The notes under the pieces: model-generated
The model's input: the letters and a program-made list of their open reading frames with translations, nothing else
The model's database searches: none
Told to the model about the DNA's origin: nothing
Part shown: one piece after another, positions 4,784 to 7,306 of the stretch
Layout: each line of letters opens with the position of its first letter
Position numbering within the stretch: the stretch's first letter is position 1
Assembly (NCBI GenBank): GCA_003483345.1
Contig: DMWH01000008.1
Span: 8,831 to 16,136 of the forward strand
From: Clostridiales bacterium
GTDB taxonomy: Bacteria; Bacillota; Clostridia; Tissierellales; Sedimentibacteraceae
Length of the DNA stretch: 7,306 nt
Direction of reading: 5' to 3'
Made by a program: the position numbers and the translations under genes

Positions 4784-5983
4784 ATGAGAATAACAGGTGT
4801 TGTGGCGGAATATAATCCATTTCATTCAGGACATGAATATCAGTTAAGGATGGCAAGAAGGCTATCAGGCTGTGATTGTATTGCAGTTGTAATGAGCGGA
4901 AATTATGTACAGCGCGGAGAGCCTGCAATTATAGATAAATTTAAACGGGCGGAGGCTGCAATTTATGGCGGTGCTGATATTGTTATAGAGCTTCCCATGC
5001 CTTTTTCATGTCAAAATGCTGAAATGTTTGCTCATGCAGCAATAATGGAATTAAAAAAGCTTAATGTTGATTCAATAAGCTTTGGCTGTGAAACCGACAA
5101 TGTAAGACTATTGAAAAAAATTGCTTTATTACAATTAACACCCGGTTTTAACAATTATATTAAGGAAGAAATGAAAAAAGGATTATCATATCCCAATGCC
5201 ATGTCTAATGCACTTAAATTTATACTTAATGAAGAAGCAGAAGCCGTATATTCACCTAATAATGTCTTGGCTGTCGAATATATAAAAAGTGCCGTGAAAC
5301 TTAACTTAGAACTTCAATACTATCCTGTAAAACGTGTGGGAATGGCTCACAATGACACCGAAATTTCAGGGCTCTTTCACAGTGCTACCGCAATAAGAAA
5401 TGCCATAATGGAAGGCTCTTTTGATAATCTTAAGCTTACGGAAAAAAGTATTGAATTGATAAAAAAATTCTGCAAGGAGCACAAAAAATATAATATATTG
5501 AACAATTATAGGGATTATTTGTATTATAAAATAATTACATGTGACGATTTAGAAGAAATTTATGAAATAAATGAAGGATTAAACAATAAAATAATATCAC
5601 AGGTTTACAAGCATGAAACTATTGATGAATTTATAATGTCTCTTAAGTCAAAGCGTTATACCTATTCAAAGTTGAGAAGAAGCCTTCTGAATATCTTACT
5701 CGGCATCAAAAAGGTTGACATAATTAATATTATGTCAACCAATGATAAATATGTTAAGGTTCTTGCTTTTAATAATACTGGCAGGAAGGCAATAAAAAAT
5801 GCCGTAAATAATGGAACCATAGTAATAAACAGATATTCCGATTATAAAAAGAATAATTTAACTCCTGAAAAACTTATGAGGTTTAATATAACAAACAAAA
5901 CATCAAACATTTATTATCTTCCGTTGGAAAACAGAAAAATGAACAGCGAATATTTCGAAAATGCAGTCTATGTAGATGTATAA
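4784..5983 (+). CDS. tmcAL: tRNA(Met) cytidine acetate ligase TmcAL (YlbM)
   Basis: TmcAL activates acetate with ATP to acetyl-adenylate and acetylates the wobble cytidine (C34) of elongator tRNA-Met, giving ac4C and accurate AUG decoding; unlike TmcA it uses free acetate and not acetyl-CoA. The 399-residue length matches the family. The nucleotidyltransferase fold shows in GVVAEYNPFHSGHEYQL (5-21), with the HxGH signature at 14-17, then VVMSGNYVQRGEPAIIDKF (35-53), GADIVIELP (63-71), SPNNVLAVEYIKSA (157-170) and HSATAIRNA (199-207), the counterpart of the ISSTxIR motif of HIGH enzymes. The C-terminal half is Lys-rich, as expected for tRNA binding, with KSKRYTYSKLRR conserved in YlbM. AAAGGA (4771-4776) lies 7 nt before the ATG. 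It heads the plus-strand genes; ylbJ follows after 105 nt. Confidence 0.94.
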   Translation: MRITGVVAEYNPFHSGHEYQLRMARRLSGCDCIAVVMSGNYVQRGEPAIIDKFKRAEAAIYGGADIVIELPMPFSCQNAEMFAHAAIMELKKLNVDSISFGCETDNVRLLKKIALLQLTPGFNNYIKEEMKKGLSYPNAMSNALKFILNEEAEAVYSPNNVLAVEYIKSAVKLNLELQYYPVKRVGMAHNDTEISGLFHSATAIRNAIMEGSFDNLKLTEKSIELIKKFCKEHKKYNILNNYRDYLYYKIITCDDLEEIYEINEGLNNKIISQVYKHETIDEFIMSLKSKRYTYSKLRRSLLNILLGIKKVDIINIMSTNDKYVKVLAFNNTGRKAIKNAVNNGTIVINRYSDYKKNNLTPEKLMRFNITNKTSNIYYLPLENRKMNSEYFENAVYVDV

Positions 5984-6024
5984 TTTTAGGGGGCCCGTTT
6001 ATTTACTGAAGAATTGTGATTGTC

Positions 6025-6051
6025 ATAATAATTATATACTAAGCATATAAA
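6025..6051 (+). promoter_or_regulatory. Candidate SigE-type (mother-cell) promoter for ylbJ
   Basis: ATA (6025-6027, in TCATAAT) is followed after 16 nt by CATATAAA (6044-6051), close to the SigE consensus ATA-16/18-CATACAnT. In Bacillus subtilis ylbJ belongs to the sporulation mother-cell programme, which makes the match plausible. The region is very AT-rich and a sigma-A-like TATACT (6035-6040) with a poorly placed TTGTGA (15-nt spacer) competes as an explanation. Confidence 0.4.
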
Positions 6052-6088
6052 GCACTCTTGGACAATAAAATAAAAAGGGGGTGTTTTT

Positions 6089-7039
6089 ATGCTTAGAAGA
6101 AATTTTATTCCTGTTTTCATAATCCTTATTATTTGCTTATTCGTTATGAAACCGGGCATAGTATCGGAAGGTGTTTTCAACGGTCTTAAAATATGGGTCA
6201 ACAACATGATTCCGTATTTGCTTCCCATGTCTATTTTATCAAATATTTTGCTGCAATATAATTTTTTATATAGAATATCTGAGAAACTTTCCTTTTTATC
6301 CAATAAAATTTTTAACAGCAAATATGCATTCATCCCCTACTTTATAAGCTTTGTGGTAGGCTATCCTTCAGGTGCGATGACAGTAAATACCATGGCTTCG
6401 TTTAAAAGAATAGACAGCAGTGAAGCAAATGCTCTGATGGTTTTCACAAACAACTGCAGCTTTCAATTTATGGCAGGAGCAGTATCTTTTTCAATGCTTG
6501 GTGATTTAAACTTAGCCAAATATATTGCCATTCCTCATTTGTTAGGTGCATTACTCATAGGGATTATCATAAAAAAAGGCAGTATATCTTCTACTTTTAT
6601 GAGGGAAAAAAAACAAAAATACATATCATTTTACGATGCTTTCAACTCTTCGATTTATAAATCGATTACCTCAATTTTATCCATCGGGGGCGTAATTGTT
6701 ATATTTTCTGTATTTTCCAATTTTTTTGACACCCTCCTTATTTCAGTTTCAAAATATCTCCCATTAAGTTTAAATCTAAGCGATATAATACATTCTGTTT
6801 TAACAGGTATATTAGAAATATCAAACGGCTGCAGCGTTACAGCTTCATCTGTACTTCCCTTGGATGTAAAGCTGATAATAATCAATTTTCTTATCAGCTT
6901 CTCAGGAATATCTGTCATTTTTCAAACCATTGCAGTTACAAATGATTTTGATTTTAGAATAAGCAATTATGTTTTTTATAAAGCTATACAAGGAATACTA
7001 TCGGTTATAATATGTATCGGGATGTTAATTCTATCTTGA
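6089..7039 (+). CDS. ylbJ: YlbJ-family sporulation integral membrane protein
   Basis: YlbJ proteins are polytopic membrane proteins needed for efficient spore formation in B. subtilis; the transported or bound ligand is unknown. The 316-residue product is strongly hydrophobic, with probable membrane segments near 7-20, 36-56, 78-92, 123-137, 145-162, 195-213, 230-243, 261-282 and 300-315. Family features are WVNNMIPYLLPMSILSN (36-52), VVGYPSGAMTVN (89-100), the polar VFTNNCSFQFMAG stretch (118-130), and GILEISNG (240-247) followed by FLISFSGISVIFQT (267-280). It is shorter than B. subtilis YlbJ (about 400 residues) but runs from a clear start (AAGGGGGTG at 6075-6083) to a natural stop, so it is not evidently broken. 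Neighbour tmcAL is the ylbM homologue, recalling the ylb cluster of Bacillus. A distant relative within the nucleoside-recognition (Gate) superfamily is the alternative. Confidence 0.82.
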   Translation: MLRRNFIPVFIILIICLFVMKPGIVSEGVFNGLKIWVNNMIPYLLPMSILSNILLQYNFLYRISEKLSFLSNKIFNSKYAFIPYFISFVVGYPSGAMTVNTMASFKRIDSSEANALMVFTNNCSFQFMAGAVSFSMLGDLNLAKYIAIPHLLGALLIGIIIKKGSISSTFMREKKQKYISFYDAFNSSIYKSITSILSIGGVIVIFSVFSNFFDTLLISVSKYLPLSLNLSDIIHSVLTGILEISNGCSVTASSVLPLDVKLIIINFLISFSGISVIFQTIAVTNDFDFRISNYVFYKAIQGILSVIICIGMLILS

Positions 7040-7064
7040 AAATTTTTGCAAGTATATATATAAT
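7036..7064 (+). promoter_or_regulatory. Strong sigma-A promoter for rnz
   Basis: TTGAAA (7036-7041) and TATAAT (7059-7064) are 17 nt apart, an 11/12 match. The -35 box overlaps the ylbJ stop codon (7037-7039). The start would be near 7071, about 20 nt before the rnz ATG, so rnz is probably transcribed independently of ylbJ. Confidence 0.78.
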
Positions 7065-7091
7065 GGTATTACTTAAGAAAAAGGTGATATA

Positions 7092-7306
7092 ATGATAAAC
7101 GTTACTTTAATCGGTACAGGCGGCATGGTACCGCTTCCCGGCAGATATTTAGCCTCATGTCATATTGATTATCAAGGAAAAGCAATTCTTATAGACTGCG
7201 GCGAAGGTACACAAATTTCACTCCATAAGGGAAAAATAAGCTTAAATAAAATTGATACGATATTAATAACTCATTGTCATGCAGACCATGTAACAGGTCT
7301 TCCCGG
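7092..7306 (+). CDS. rnz: Ribonuclease Z (partial, 3' end beyond the right edge)
   Basis: RNase Z is the zinc-dependent endonuclease that trims the 3' end of tRNA precursors, mainly those lacking an encoded CCA. Only about 71 codons are present of a protein usually near 300 residues. They show the metallo-beta-lactamase start: VTLIGTGGMVPLPGRYLAS (4-22), ILIDCGEGTQ (32-41), and the metal-binding HCHADH motif (61-66) followed by VTGLPG. The GxGTQ segment and the HxHxDHxxGLPG form identify RNase Z over other family members, although the early PLPGRYLAS stretch is less canonical than the PTxxRNxSS of many RNase Z proteins. AAGGTGAT (7081-7088) precedes the ATG. It is unrelated in role to ylbJ but, like tmcAL, acts in tRNA maturation. 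Confidence 0.88.
   Translation, partial: MINVTLIGTGGMVPLPGRYLASCHIDYQGKAILIDCGEGTQISLHKGKISLNKIDTILITHCHADHVTGLP

Noticed and set aside
4637..4825. Minus-strand open frame of 62 codons across the intergenic region
   Set aside because: It runs through the tmcAL start and promoter and the palindromic element, has no good ribosome binding site and encodes no recognisable protein.
5989..5997. GGGGGCCCG tract after tmcAL
   Set aside because: A short GC run in AT-rich DNA, without a stem long enough for a terminator and without similarity to the 4649-4719 element beyond composition.
5986..6333. Minus-strand open frame of 115 codons over the start of ylbJ
   Set aside because: It overlaps the ylbJ promoter and start in antisense, with no good initiation signal and no family resemblance.

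Overview
The window is AT-rich, well-organised chromosomal DNA from a low-GC, endospore-forming Firmicute, most likely a member of the Clostridia. The evidence is the AGGAGG-type ribosome binding sites, the sigma-A promoters, a zinc-ribbon form of ribosomal protein L32, a YlbJ-type sporulation membrane protein, and the yceD-rpmF-plsX order beside ackA and a ylbM (tmcAL) gene. A genus cannot be assigned from the sequence alone. I see no phage, transposase, CRISPR array or defence system. This is mostly a core housekeeping region, and the unusual parts are small.

Left part (1-4559): all genes lie on the minus strand and read right to left. In transcription order they are cobU, cobS and a CobC-type phosphatase (the late, nucleotide-loop steps of cobalamin synthesis, with overlapping reading frames), then ackA (acetate kinase), yceD/DUF177, rpmF (L32) and plsX (phosphate acyltransferase, cut by the window edge). 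A perfect-consensus promoter (TTGACA-17-TATAAT) starts a new transcript at yceD-rpmF. A hairpin terminator follows rpmF, and plsX has its own promoter directly after it, with a palindrome over its -10 box.

Middle (4560-4783): this is the divergent intergenic region between cobU and tmcAL. It carries a compact element of about 71 bp and about 60% GC, built of two perfect palindromes plus a repeated GGACGG motif. It stands out sharply from the AT-rich flanks and probably lies between the two divergent promoters. It looks like a REP/MITE-like dispersed repeat, not a terminator or riboswitch.

Right part (4784-7306): genes on the plus strand are tmcAL (ylbM; acetate-dependent tRNA-Met wobble cytidine acetylation), a YlbJ-family sporulation membrane protein with a possible mother-cell (SigE-type) promoter, and rnz (RNase Z), cut by the right edge and with a strong sigma-A promoter that overlaps the ylbJ stop.

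How the genes fit together: the left genes combine acetate energy metabolism (AckA), translation and ribosome assembly (L32, YceD), and the entry to phospholipid synthesis (PlsX). The cobUSC block is a separate cofactor-assembly unit. As I recall clostridial genomes, pta often sits between ylbM and ackA, so the cob block occupies a place where pta might be expected, and the GC-rich repeat lies at its outer border. No convincing new biological system is visible.
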